From contig CM075782.1 in assembly GCA_037974665.1 (NCBI GenBank), positions 44,985,851-45,049,850 on the forward strand: a stretch of DNA of 64,000 nt, read 5' to 3'. The notes under the pieces were generated by a model. That model was not told the DNA's origin. It saw nothing but the letters and a program-made list of their open reading frames with translations, and did not search any database. Below, piece by piece: positions 38,502 through 50,522 of this stretch (the first letter of the stretch is position 1; each line of letters starts with the position of its first letter). Source of the DNA: Ehretia macrophylla (taxonomy: Eukaryota; Streptophyta; Magnoliopsida; Boraginales; Ehretiaceae). Position numbers and translations under genes: made by a program.

Positions 38502-38537
<36 letters not shown>
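38502..38537. repeat. (AT)n microsatellite, left flank of viral fossil
   Basis: About 18 uninterrupted TA/AT dinucleotides. It borders the caulimovirid-like fragment on its left side. Confidence 0.95.
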
Positions 38538-38539
<2 letters not shown>

Positions 38540-38541
<2 letters not shown>

Positions 38542-38790
38542 AACAGATCGTCCAATATGAGGATAGTATTGTTTCTATCAAAATTGATAGAGGAAATAGG
38601 GAATCAGTTTTATCCCGTTCAAATTGGTAATGTTTTTACTTGTCCCTTGATTTCCTGAACAGCTCTAGTATGAACATCAGACCAAGCTGGAGGGTTCTTT
38701 TTGAGACGTTCAAATAATGGTTTACAAATGTGACGAATGCCAGGATAAAAATCTGCTACATAATTAAAGCGGATAAATATGGAAGCAGTA
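38540..38790 (-). pseudogene. Endogenous caulimovirid-like RT/RNase H fragment
   Basis: A minus-strand frame of about 48 codons (38,768 to 38,623) contains YVADFYPGI, CKPLFERLKKNPP and a Val-Lys-Thr-Leu-Pro end. This is the connection between reverse transcriptase and RNase H in plant pararetroviruses (Caulimoviridae; similar in layout to florendoviruses). A TGA follows; beyond it, codons near 38,560-38,610 still resemble the start of the RNase H domain but without intact catalytic residues. Sequence upstream in the gene (38,790-38,910) is not recognisable. The piece is short, broken and lies between two (AT)n tracts. It cannot encode a functional protein. A Ty3/gypsy origin is less likely because of the KNPP-W segment, but cannot be excluded. 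Confidence 0.7.
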
Positions 38791-38910
38791 AAGGAGATAT
38801 AAAATGAAAACTTAAAAGAATGAGATAAAAGGGGACGAACTGTTCTATTCTGGAGTTCTGGATGTTCTGATCCTGAACAACTGGTTTGGTGGTATTTTTA
38901 ATATTCCACC

Positions 38911-38913
<3 letters not shown>

Positions 38914-38966
<53 letters not shown>

Positions 38967-38991
38967 TTATTTATTTATTTTTTTTTTTTTA
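38914..38991. repeat. (AT)n plus (TTTA)n and T-run microsatellite
   Basis: About 24 AT dinucleotides (38,914-38,961), then five TTTA units and a T run. It borders the caulimovirid-like fragment on its right side. Confidence 0.95.
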
Positions 38992-41900
38992 ATGTTCTCA
39001 AAAAGAAAAATGATTTATAAAAAAGAGACAACATATCATCCCTTCTCCAGCTAACAAGAAATGAGTTTTTTTTTTTTTTTTAACGAAAATTTTGAAGTAT
39101 ACTTTTAAATTTAAATTTGACAGCCACCATAAATTTCATATATCTTTTAAATTTAACTTTGACCGCCATAAATTCCATTGTATCATTAATTACAGTTTGA
39201 CCCCTATAACTTCCATATAGTTATTCATAGCACATGCAGTTGAATGTCGGATGACATAAAGGAATTCATATTTTGTTAATCACATGAAGAAGAACGTGAC
39301 GTAGTTAATAAAGAATTCTTAATACTAATTCAATAATAAAGCTTATCAGTAATAAAAGAAATTAAATCATTGAGAATGAATGTGGCTTACCTCATTTAAT
39401 TCCCTTATGATCTCATACCTTCATTTATAAGAACAATTCCCAAAAATGCCATAGGTTGGCATACTGATAGAATATATGGGGTGTGAATAGAGGAAATTGG
39501 ATCTATCTATTACCATAAAGTGGTGGTGTAGTTATAATGACATGATTTAAATTATCGAATATATTGATCAAATTATTATATCACCACTTTACTATCATTG
39601 ATTTTTTTAATAACATGATAATGTTATTAGTTAGGAGAGACTTGATCACCCTTCAAATTCAAATCAATTAAGAAGTTAATTGTTTTCTATTAGAATAAAC
39701 CGTTAATTAGAATAGGATCTTGAACAAATTTCCTTAGGGTACAGTTATTTAGGGCTTTAGTTGAAGATTCAGAGTGTTTCCCTCTCGACGATGAAACTTA
39801 CTCTATCATCTCACTGACTCTTCCCAAGCGATATGTCAGGTCCAGGACATCCCACCTTAATCCCTATTATCAATTTTATAAATCATGTCTCATACAAACA
39901 AGAATATGTGTTTTGAAATTTAAACCTGTTCCTTGTTAATATATACATATAAAAGAAAACACGATTCCCCAAAGGGTATTGTTGGGGTCGGTAAAACAAG
40001 TTGAATTAGGTTTTTAAGTCATCGATCTGATTAATCATCTAGATACCATGTTACATGCATTGTACCTGGCGCAACCAAAGCCTTTCATGTGGCACTATAT
40101 AATGTGTATAATTTTATGTGAAGTTTGAGGTGTGTGTGGGTTCTCTTTAACCTAGGTGTCGCCCCCTTGATCATGCTCTTTCACCACACACAACCCAAAG
40201 GTTTTAGTCCTTCCATAATTTCTGTTTGACAGGAAGAGAGATGGCCAACTAAGGGTTTAAGAAAGAGAATCGGACTTTTATGTGTGGTATTAGATGATAT
40301 GACGTTGCAAGAAAACTGTAAGCCTATTTAATTAAGATTTAGATTCTCTACCACTGCCTTTGATCTTTCGTGTGAGAGATTGTAAAATTAATTCTCGTAA
40401 AATAATATTTGATATGTGTTTCTACGGCTTGGACTTCCATTTAATAAATAAATAAATAAAAAAGATTTAGAATCTTTTGTAATATTACGAGTTGAACAAG
40501 AAAAAATAGTGATACAGTGATGATGGATGAATCCTATATGATCATATGTAAAATGAGTTTCTCATTAACAAAACAAAAAAATTATTTGATCTTTTACTCA
40601 ATAGGCTATATCATTGATTGCTTCACCACGTCAAATATTCTATAGTGTTATGAGAAGATCCAAAATAAATTTAAGTAAACAAACCCCACCAAAAGATCTT
40701 GCCATGCAATTACTCTTCTCAACTTATTCTTTTGGCATCCTCGAACAACTTCCAACCCAATAAAAGGCTCTAATACTTTATAAAAAAGATGGATAAAAGA
40801 GTTCTTAAATTTGTCTCTTCATGTTAATTGATAATCAAAGTGAGTGGTAGTTATATTGGCCCCCATAGGTACTTTTTATTTTCAACACCATATATACAAT
40901 ATTGCTAAAATGTTGGTCCTATGCATGAATTCTACAATTTGTAAAAAAGTTGCAACACATGAAAGGACATTGTGGAGTTCTCCCTAATTGATTCTTGCTA
41001 ATAAAAATATACATTATACCGTATCTGTCAACTTAATCATGTGATGCATTAGTCATCGTTTATCTATGTTTGTTTTTTATTTTAATATTTAGAGATATAA
41101 AGGCAAGCAAATTATTTTTATATTTGATGATAGTTTTTTTTTTATTTCTACAAAGAAAGATCAAATATTCATCAATTGACTTTCTCATTTTGTTATCAAA
41201 TAATTGATCCAATCACAAATAATTTAAATATCAATTCGGCTATTTATATGTGTAACTATTTTGTTAAAAGAAACATCAATCTTGTTTAACTAGATGATTT
41301 ATTGTAATTAAAGTTAAGTCCTTCACTTTATAGCAGTGTATTAAAAATAATAAAAATTAGATGAAATATTTAGAAGCAATAATGAAATGATATTTACCCA
41401 TTATATGGGAGAATATAACAATGAATATTCGAAGTAAAAAATGGGCTGCCAATAACTCATAGGCGGATATACTCAAGAGTCCATAAGAGTTACAATCTCT
41501 ATTAATTTAAAAAATAGTGCTATTAAAGAGTACTAAGTTAGAACTATAATTTTAAAAATGTGAGTATTTTAAAAGTATTTTGAGACTAAAAAATTAGTTT
41601 ACACTCCACTTCAAAATAACTGTCTATATATAAATACTACATTGTGCATTTTTTATTCCAACTAAATAAAAATTTGAAATCCGTTCCTAAATAAAACTAC
41701 TTTATTTTCTACTACAACTCAATTAAAATACATCTTAAAATTTCAAATGATGATGGCAAATGAGATACACCTTGTGCCTCTATTTTTAGTGACTAGTCTT
41801 GTGAATAGAGATTTGAACCATAGAGACATTATGTTAATGAAAAACGAGCATGATAACTTCCCAAGTAAATTTTCACCATGAGTAGCTAGGTGTACCTTGG

Positions 41901-42135
41901 GAGGTGCCAAGTTGTTGAACCACATAATGTCTACGTGGATTGTGTAAATGCTGAGAAGATACATGCATTCCACGTCCATCGAGGTTCAAATTGTCCCTTA
42001 CCATGCTTTAGTTTTGAGCCCTTCATGATGGTAAGAGTCGTAGGACTTTTGCATCATCATTTTGATGCTTCTATTCTAGACTTATCTTAATTATTCTCTT
42101 GAAAAACTCAATGGAACTAGAAATGTTTATGTATT

Positions 42136-42139
<4 letters not shown>

Positions 42140-42175
<36 letters not shown>
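42140..42175. repeat. (AT)n microsatellite
   Basis: About 18 uninterrupted TA/AT dinucleotides. Unlike the pair at 38.5-39.0 kb, no viral or transposon coding piece is recognisable beside it. Confidence 0.95.
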
Positions 42176-42177
<2 letters not shown>

Positions 42178-42399
42178 GGATAACCCTTTCTGAAAAGTTA
42201 GAATAAAACCACTATGGGAGCTATATTTGCGTTTAGGAGAAAAATTCTTGTCTGATTGACCCATTTTGGTCTAATACTTAGAGATGTCAGAATTCAGGAT
42301 ATATGATTGTATATAAAAGATAATTAAGTATAAAATCTACCAAAATCGACTCTAAAAACATAAACTTTCTAATTGATTCAATCACAAAAGATATGTTTA

Positions 42400-42680
42400 T
42401 GTTTATTGTTGAAGACAATAGGTCAATTTAATAAGCTCTCTCTAACAACATAAACTCTTAAACTTTTAGATGATATGATAATTTACTATAATATCAGAAC
42501 TTAGGCCACTAAACGACCTTAAATTAAGTCTCACTATCACCCATTTAAACCCATTAAACTGTCCACGTGTAAGACACAAAAATAAATTTCTCCCTGCACT
42601 TACGTGTGTGTGTTAAAAACAATAAACTAATTTTATAAACTCTTCTCTAACATTTAAATTTTTATATAAGGTAACAATTT
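42400..42680 (-). repeat. Interspersed repeat family 2, copy 3 (reverse)
   Basis: The minus strand reads AATTTAAATGTTAGAGAAGAGTTTATAAAATTAG, then ACGTAAGTGCAGGGAGAAATTTATTTTTG and GTGGACAGTTTAATGG, matching 24,345 and 36,097. No coding capacity. Confidence 0.55.
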
Positions 42681-44743
42681 AATAACTTTATATGAAAATT
42701 AATTTTCTAGAGATGGGCTAATGCATTACTAAGACTACTTACTTGCACATGACATGAAATGGACGGTGACAACGCTATAGTTGGTTTGATCAACCATGTT
42801 CTTTGCTTAAATATGATTTGGACGGTCCAAATTAATTTCATTGGCAAGTAATCAACGTCATGTGATCCATCTTAGACATTTTTTTGACCCCAAATGCTTT
42901 CTTAAAATGGAAAGTCAAATATTTTCTTCAACTTTTTCTAATTATAGTAAACTTCACAGTGATTTGATCGTGTAATATGGTCAGAGAGATTAGTGAAAAG
43001 TCTTAGATAGTCAACATTTCTGACAAATATATATTCCATGATATTAGGAAAGAGTAAGAACATTTGGATAGCATCCCAGTTTAGACTATTAATGATAGTC
43101 TAATTTTTCAACGTTTTATCATTTTTTTTTTTTTAAGTTTGTTCTAGAAATTAATAGTTTGTTATTACCATTATCAATTGAGTTACTAAAATTTGCCGGT
43201 AAGTTGTATATGATATTAGGAAAACAAAAAGGTTAGAACAACTACAAGTCTACAAATCATTTTATTATAATTGTATCGTTACTTTACGATTATTGATCTC
43301 TCTTTCAATGATATAGTATTATAAGAAGATCTAAGAGCACAAAAACTGAAGAGGTCTTATTAGTTAGCTTTTCACTATGTCAAAGAATGTTAATGCCCAA
43401 TTGTAGTAATGAAGTATTTTGAATGCCCTTTAATTTCTTTATGACGAGTAACTTTTTTTTTTTATTGAAAAACTCACTTTAGGTAAAATTACGTTACATT
43501 TATCATAAGATTATAAATCTCGTAATATAACAACATGTCCAATCGGATGCTCCGATCCAAGCTAGTCAACACATGATTGTCCATTATTACAAGAAGTTAG
43601 TTAAACTACTAAAATCATACAGTCCACCAATTAAGGGGGGGGGGGGAAAAACATATACAATTAATATGGCTTAATTTATATGTGCAAAAACCCAACAAGT
43701 TTCTTATAATTCGACCACGTAGATTTGAAGCCAATTAAGGCAGTCAAACTGCAATCAATTTTTTTTTTATTCGGTCAAACAATCTCATGTCTTAGATTAG
43801 CAATTTAGAATTAATTATATGTGCTTATTGCTAATTGTATGATAAATGATACTTCTATTATTAGCAGTAGTCTAACTAACTAGATCACGACAATAAATGT
43901 ATATAATTACATATAAAAATTCTTCTGAAGTAGCAAATAGAATATTTTTATAGAACATGACCAATATTAATTAGATGCCTTTTCAGTTTATTTCATGAAA
44001 CTACTAGTTTGAGTACCGTTGATACTCAAAGAGAGTGATGGAGATGATTAAACACATGAGACCACATGGAATAGCCGTTCTCAGCTGCATCTGGTTATTT
44101 ATAATTCACTGAGATTTTTTTTTTCTTTATATGACAGAAAACTCATCGTAGACAGAACTTCGTTGAATCCAATTTAAATATAAATTCCATGATACAGTGG
44201 TACGTCCCAACGTATACTATAGGTTAATAAAAGATTAGACAATATTTGCGATGTGAGGTTGTATAAGTCTAAATTTGAGACATTTGGCCACTAAAAATTT
44301 CTAACCGACTACTTCACCCAATCCTTGGGAGCCACTTCACTGAGATTATTAAAAAAGAAATATTAGTCAAATCTAAAAAGTGAACAAGATTAAAACAAAG
44401 TAATACACTACCAAACTATCATGTGCAAGATATAATCACTAACGTTACAAGATTACGTTCGTAATGACTTTAAAAATAAAAAATAAAAGATTATGTTCGT
44501 CAAGAACATGTATTTGATTCTTAATCTTGACTCATGGAATAATAGGCATTTTAGTTAACATTAATTAATAACAACATTAAATTAATACTCTCACTTTAAT
44601 TTGACCAAAAGCTGCAGTTTGGACCAATGCCACCACCCGAAATCAGATGCTGCCATGTTGTTTTCATTGTTTGGACTTAGGAAGCAAAATAAATTTAATG
44701 AAAGAGGAATTAATAACAGAAATACTAATTGCAATATTGATAT

Positions 44744-44779
44744 CTTTTTTCTTTTTTCTTTTTTCTTTTTTCTTTTTTT
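44744..44779. repeat. (CTTTTTT)n simple repeat
   Basis: Five units of C followed by five to seven T. The open frames around it are low-complexity. Confidence 0.9.
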
Positions 44780-45373
44780 GGTCAAAGCAATGTTGATATC
44801 AAAACATGAAATCAGGTACTGTTTTTGAATTTCAATATCAAAGACTGATCTTTGATTTTTAAAGCTCTTGACAAAAATAAATAAATAAAGAAAGTATTTT
44901 TAATACTCAGTAATAAACGCTAATCCAATTGCGATTGCTAAATTACGAGTAACATAATGCATCTTGTTTTCTAATTCTCTTCTTTGTAAGATGAGGTGAA
45001 TTATATAAACTATAAAATTTAGTCTTTGTAAATTCAACCATTCATTTTAAAATTAAATTTAAACACTTTTCTAAAAATTTATTAATTTATTAGTTTAAGT
45101 TTGATAGTTGAGATTTAAAATTATCAAATCAAATAACTCATAATTCATCTTATTGTAAAAATAAGGGAATTCTTACCCGGAAAAATTATCTGCCTAAAGC
45201 TATTGTCCTCTCTAGTAGCAGGTGAATTAAATCTTATTTTATTTTATTTTTTTATCAATAACCTGGCCCATAAAGTAAGGAAAAATATATTCCTACTAAT
45301 AAATAAGAAATACATTTAGTTTCTAGGTTAAATGGTTTTTTTTTTCTTCTTCCAGATTCCGCACATTCAGTAA

Positions 45374-45775
45374 TAATGGGGGTGGAAAGTTGTTATCCTC
45401 CCAAGCTCAGTGATCCAACCTCAAATTACTTGGACCTACAAAATAAAGAAGGAATCGCGGGGGTGGCGACCCATGTTTCCCCTCGAGCGTGAGAGTGATT
45501 AGTTTATCCGAGCTAAACAGGTAGTAGTTGAAAATAATTAATGCGTACTAAGCCCCCCTTAATGACAGACGAAGGGGGTATTTATACTACTTCAAGGTCC
45601 AGGCAGCATTTAATACTTAACTCTTCCCGGTACTATTTATACATGTCTGACACCGTCTCAACTTTATATTTTATCAGATGTAACAACCGTGCTACAAAAA
45701 TAGTTGAGGTCGGGCCCAAAAATTGCCCTTAACTCCAAGTCGGGGAGCCTGTCGGGCTCAGATTTATCCCCATCA
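45374..45775 (-). mobile_element. Solo LTR (402 bp) with 5-bp target duplication
   Basis: Flanked on both sides by AGTAA (45,369-45,373 and 45,776-45,780). On the minus strand it starts TGATGGGG and ends CCCCATTA, imperfect inverted ends in which the final CA has become TA. It contains TATAAATACCCCC (near 45,585) followed by a C5...G6 hairpin, typical of a transcription start in an LTR. No internal retroelement sequence adjoins it, so it probably arose by LTR-LTR recombination. Confidence 0.65.
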
Positions 45776-47559
45776 AGTAAGTTTCTATTCTTGATAATGT
45801 ATCGATTGTATGGTCCCAATCAATCCTAATGGGGTGATCCTCCATCTTATTATGTTAGGACAAATGTGCATACGATATTTCACGTCATGTTTGTTTGAGG
45901 GGTGTGTCTAACTTTGAAAAAAAAAAAATGGGTCAAAAAAAAAAAACTGCTTTAAGGGCTCCTCTTATTGTATGAGTACCCTCGCTAATCATGAGGTCCT
46001 AATTATATTACTGTCTCACGTGTATGAAATTAATAGAGGTGAAAACTTTTAACAAGAATGATTAACGCTGTTAAATCTATATTACTAACCCGCCTATAAA
46101 ATAAGATAAGTTTTGATCTAATTTGATTTAACCACGTGACATGTGTGCTGTTTTGTCACATTCAACTATTTTGTTTTTCCTCTTCTCTATATCTACTAGA
46201 TCACATCATTGAAAATTCTTCCGCTGCCATATGAGACAAAATAAGAATACGTACATGATCTTGTGCTTAATGAATGAAAGCGATGGATGCTGATAAGGTT
46301 CAAATCTGGATCCCGATCTCAGTTGGAGACCTACACACAAAGATTATGTGTGGGTTTTTTTTCACGTGAATATTCTGATACTTAAGTAAGTATTAATCGG
46401 ATAAAATTAATAATATTCTAAATGAAAGTAGTTTAACTTTAGAGCAATTATCTTATTCCATCACATAAAATAATTATTTATAGATAATTTCTCGTACCAC
46501 CTTCACTCTATATCATGCTAAAAAACAAAATATACTTACAGGTCAAAGACCATTTAGGGTCGGGGTCTCTGCCATAGTGGCTGGACGGAGATACCCTTAC
46601 TTATGCTTGTTGAATTATGATGTTGATGGGGGTTGTTGATTCCAAAAATGCTTACATATAATGTAACGAATGAGGACATGATAGGCAATATTTCTACCCA
46701 TTACATAGTTGTGACTGAACTATGTCATTTTGTACCAATAAATCTAGGGAGAGTCTCAAGGCTAACCAATTTTAATTTCATGTCCCTGCCGTTGAAATTG
46801 TTTGGAGATCTTCAAAATGGACCATCAATAGAACTTGAAAATGTGCTCAAATATGTTAAAGATTCGAGATGATAGTTTAGAGAAATGTTAAATATCGTTC
46901 ATTTATTATTTTTTATGTGAATGTCTTATTGGCATTTCAATAAACAACGTTTTATATTTTTTCTCTTCTTTCGACATACAATTAAGTATCCAAAAGGTGA
47001 TATATAACTAGTGAAAAAAAAAATGATATCTAACACTGCCAATCTTATGTTACAAGATTCAGATTGTGGGATTGAGTGTTCTCATGTTCAAATTTTTAGC
47101 ATTATTCACGTGGATATTTTTCCAACTATTTGTCAATTTTTTTGCTTATAATTGTTCATGTATTTGTTCTCTTTTCTTGTAATTTGAATTGTATATGTTC
47201 TTGTCCCTCTCCGTTATGGTTTTTTTGTTGTCGTCTAACGAGATAACTTGCATGAAACCATTTTGAAAAATTAATAACTCTTTTAAAGTTCAAAATAATT
47301 CAATAATTAAAACAAGACTAACCAAAAAATTTAGTGACTACCGAAATAATTTATCTTTGTAAAAATTATTGCTTCTAGAGAAATACTATATATTATCTTA
47401 TTTTTATTATTTATTTATCGTCTCCTACGTGAATACTTAGCTAACATGCTAAAATTATAAAAAAAAAAAATTATTTTTTTATTTCGCTCTTTTCTTTTAT
47501 CGTACCAACTAAACATTCACGTAAAAGGTAATAAATGAATAACAAAAATAAAATTGTGA

Positions 47560-47806
47560 GCGTGGGAGGACTTGAAGAGAGCAGAAAGCATGGGAATCGA
47601 CCACCTGGGCATTGAATCCGATTGTCAAGTCATTGTTTAGTTGGTTACAAGTTCTTTGGTCCATGAAAGCCCCCTCAAACCACTCATTGAAGAATGCAAG
47701 GACATTCTTGCGCATCAGAGGCATTACCACCTTTAGCATATTTTTTACTAGACGAATAAATGTACAGATTGATTTGTTAATTATAGACTTTAACGGAATT
47801 TGGAAT
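47560..47806 (+). pseudogene. RNase H-like (RVT_3) domain fragment
   Basis: A plus-strand frame reads AWEDLKRAESMGIDHLGIES, DCQVIV, a TAG stop, then SLVHESPLKPLIEECKDILA. This follows the plant RVT_3 pattern in which an Asp-containing ESDCQ strand precedes an Ile/Leu-rich helix. After a frame change, TFSIFFTRR-NVQ-DLL continues where the family has the xVxRxxNxxAdxLA end. The N-terminal catalytic strand is absent. Such domains occur in plant LINE-type elements and in stand-alone pseudogenes; which applies here cannot be told. The frameshift and stop make it non-functional. Confidence 0.6.
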
Positions 47807-48069
47807 GTCACTCAATTGACCAGTTTCCACATCAACTTCTTGTCCTTATAAAAAAAAGACAGAAAGAGCAAAATTACCTCTAGGATGATTCGTGAGTAGC
47901 TCCCGACGTTAGTCTCCTTATAATAAAATAAAACAAAATGGTGAGAAATCGACTAAAATAAACACACTTGTCGCAAATACAATGGGAACTATAATGATCC
48001 ATAGTAACACACGTGAATGCACACAGTTTTCACATTTGATGCCACAAGGTTGGGACCTTATTATACTCT

Positions 48070-48560
48070 TATTAAAAATCATGGACCAATTACAGGGCGA
48101 CTCATTGAATTGGAATTTCACATCACTTACTCTCTTGGTCCCAATTTAAATCCAACAAACACCTTTGAATTATCCTATATTCCTATTTCTTTCCAGATGA
48201 TAATTAATGAGCTTATTCTTTTACGTATCGTTTATAGAATGTTTTTTGGGAATGTTAAATTTCAAGATATATGACCAAATTTAAAAGAGATATTATCTTG
48301 ATTAGTTAGACACAAAATTTACAGAGATAAACTTGAAGAAAATTATATATTAACAGATTTGAATTTGAGACGTAAATAAATTTATCGTCCACTGCCCAAC
48401 GCTCCACTGGCTTGTGTCTTTACTATGTAACCATGGACCATTTACAGGGCGTCAAGATAACTCATTCAATTGGAATTTCACATCACAAACTCTCTTGGTC
48501 CCAATTTAAATCCAAGAAACAACCTTGAATTATCCGATATTCCTATTTTTATGCATATGA
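48070..48560. repeat. Direct repeat pair (48,080-48,210 and 48,430-48,560)
   Basis: Both copies contain ATGGACCA-TTACAGGGCG, ACTCATT-AATTGGAATTTCACATCAC and CTCTCTTGGTCCCAATTTAAATCCAA, offset about 350 bp. The second has an 8-bp insertion (TCAAGATA). Confidence 0.85.
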
Positions 48561-48604
48561 ATATTTAATGTGCTTATTTGGATAATCTATGTTTTGAGAA
48601 TTTG

Positions 48605-48905
48605 GCCAATTCTTGTGCTCTACATTTGCCGACACGTTAACCTGGTTTGACCAAAAATGAAAATATTGAGCATAATTAAATGACTTGAAATATGAGGGTG
48701 GTCCTTTAAAGATGAGAACAAACAGTAAAATTATTGACTCATAAACTAGAAGTTCTGATGTTCTACATTTGTCGACATGTTAACCTGATTTGACCAAAAT
48801 AGGAAATATTGATCGCAATTAAATTGCCTAAAATATGGGAGTGGTCTGTCTTCAAGAGCGAGAACCAACAGTAAAGATGTTAACACATACACCAGAAATC
48901 CTGAG
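48605..48905. repeat. Tandem duplication (about 145-bp unit)
   Basis: Copies share CTACATTTG-CGACA-GTTAACCTG-TTTGACCAAAA, AATATTGA-C, AATTAAAT and AACA-CAGTAAA. Unit spacing is about 145 bp. Non-coding. Confidence 0.8.
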
Positions 48906-49929
48906 TTTGGGTCTCTCCATTGATTGAACCGGTACATATATTAAAATATATAATTACATCATAGACTTTGTAGTTTAAAATATCCAATATGTCTAATCTA
49001 AAATGAATTGCTCGTTATCAATAAAAAGATAAGGGTGGTCCAATAGAGTCCATAATAGAAGTCGTTTTGGTCCCAATATATGTAGTGAATCCCCTCGTGT
49101 GGATGACTACGATATTAAAGAAATGCATGTGAAATTGTCTTGGGCTGGCCCAGTTCAGAGAGGCTGAGATGCTCAAATGGATAAAAATGATCTTAGTCAT
49201 AATGATTTTTTTTTTTATTTTTTATTTTTTTGTTACAAAGGAGGTAGAGCTTTCGAGTTAGACTATGAACCTAAGGATATTTCACTCATTTTGTCTCTTT
49301 CTAACAGTGAGAGCAACGGGTGTAAAATATATTCAATTGCGATGCATCCAAAAGGTTGTTGACTAAGACCTCAAAGACTAAGTAGTTGTTGCAGTTTATA
49401 CGAGTTTCATGACAAAAAGTCAAAATTGCCAAAATTGACATTTTGTGGACTCTTGGATATTTTGCAATCCAAGAGTTATATTGACAAAAGTTAAAATTGC
49501 CAATATTTCCAATATCGAGTCATTTTTATTTTGTGGACCAGTAAGTCACTTGTACTACTCAACTATAAGATAGAGAACAAATTGACCTCCAATCTCTCTC
49601 GTTTTTTTCTTCTTTTTTGTTTCGATTTAAGGAAGACATAAGTTAAACAATTGTCATCAATAAAAATTTATCTCGAAACCTCTTATACTCACATCGATTA
49701 ATCTTTCAAGATGAACCTTTTGGTCGCTAAGCTTACAATTGTCTGACATTGTTAGGCCCAACTCAATTTCTATCCAGAATTTAACAAATTTGACCCAAAT
49801 TCTATTCAAAATTTGACAACTGATCTTGTGCCAAAATACATCAAATTTTGGAAGAATGATTGAGAACCAAACTCTCCTCCACACTATAACTAATTTATTT
49901 AGGTCTTCATATGCCCTTCTTATGGTATG

Positions 49930-50113
49930 CATTGTCATTGCCTTCTAAAAGATGTCTCCAGTGATTATCTTAACATATTTAAACCATCTCAAATAGGTCT
50001 CTCACAACTTATCTTCAATGAGGGTTACCTCTAATTTTTCTTAAATTACCTTGTTTTTAATCTTGTCCTTCCTAGTATTGTCACACATCCATCGCAACAT
50101 TCTCACCTCAACC
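49930..50113 (-). pseudogene. RTE-type LINE, C-terminal fragment
   Basis: The minus strand reads VEVRMLRWMCDNTRKDKIKN, then after a stop VTLIEDKL and TYLRWFKYV. This is the conserved end of plant RTE non-LTR retrotransposon ORF2 (pattern MLRWM-G-TRKD-IRN...IEDKMRE-RLRWFGHV). At least two stops interrupt it. Only this tail is recognisable; the sequence to the left, 49,657-49,930, is open for 93 codons but I cannot assign it and it may be 3' flank. Confidence 0.75.
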
Positions 50114-50522
50114 TGACATCTTCTGAAAATTCTTAGCCTTAGATATTCAGAAAACAAATGAACAATAACCAACATTATGCAAAGACATATAATCAGTGTA
50201 TAAAAGCCAAACACAAAATTTTAATCAAACAATGCTGTGTTGATAGTTTTTGAAATTACATCATACATAATATTTTGCATGAAACAAACTGTAGACCCCC
50301 TTTTGGGTACAATAGTACCCCTCTAGCTGCCTAGAAAGAAAGCTGCACATGTTGACACAAAGAAAAAATAACAGAGCAAAAAGAAATAGCTCACTAAAAT
50401 GACATCCCCGCCCCTTACGCTATCGGATTTTTACAAACTAAATACAACGAATAATATAGATCAACTTATATTGGGAAAAAAAAATGAATAAACAAGAATG
50501 GATTTACAACATAAGGACGACC

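Larger units (their letters stand above)
38992..45373. other. AT-rich intergenic region without genes
   Basis: No supported gene. It contains an (AT)n tract (42,140-42,175), repeat family 2 in reverse orientation (about 42,400-42,680), a 12-G run (43,635-43,646) and many A/T runs. A minus-strand frame at 41,743-41,979 with NLAPPKVH weakly recalls plant LINE zinc-binding RT domains but is too short to call. Confidence 0.6.
45776..50522. other. Intergenic region with small fossils
   Basis: Holds an RVT_3 fragment (47,560), direct repeats (48,070-48,905) and an RTE fragment (49,930). The rest, including open frames at 46,633-46,872 and 49,018-49,362, shows no recognisable gene. Confidence 0.6.

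Noticed and set aside
40220..40245. TGACAGGAAGAGAGATGG resembling the miR156 core
   Set aside because: Differs by an insertion and several bases from the mature sequence and no complementary arm was found nearby.
41743..41979. Minus-strand frame with NLAPPKVH and LLGKL, recalling a LINE zinc-binding RT domain
   Set aside because: Only a short weak resemblance; no cysteine-histidine pattern and no adjacent RT sequence.
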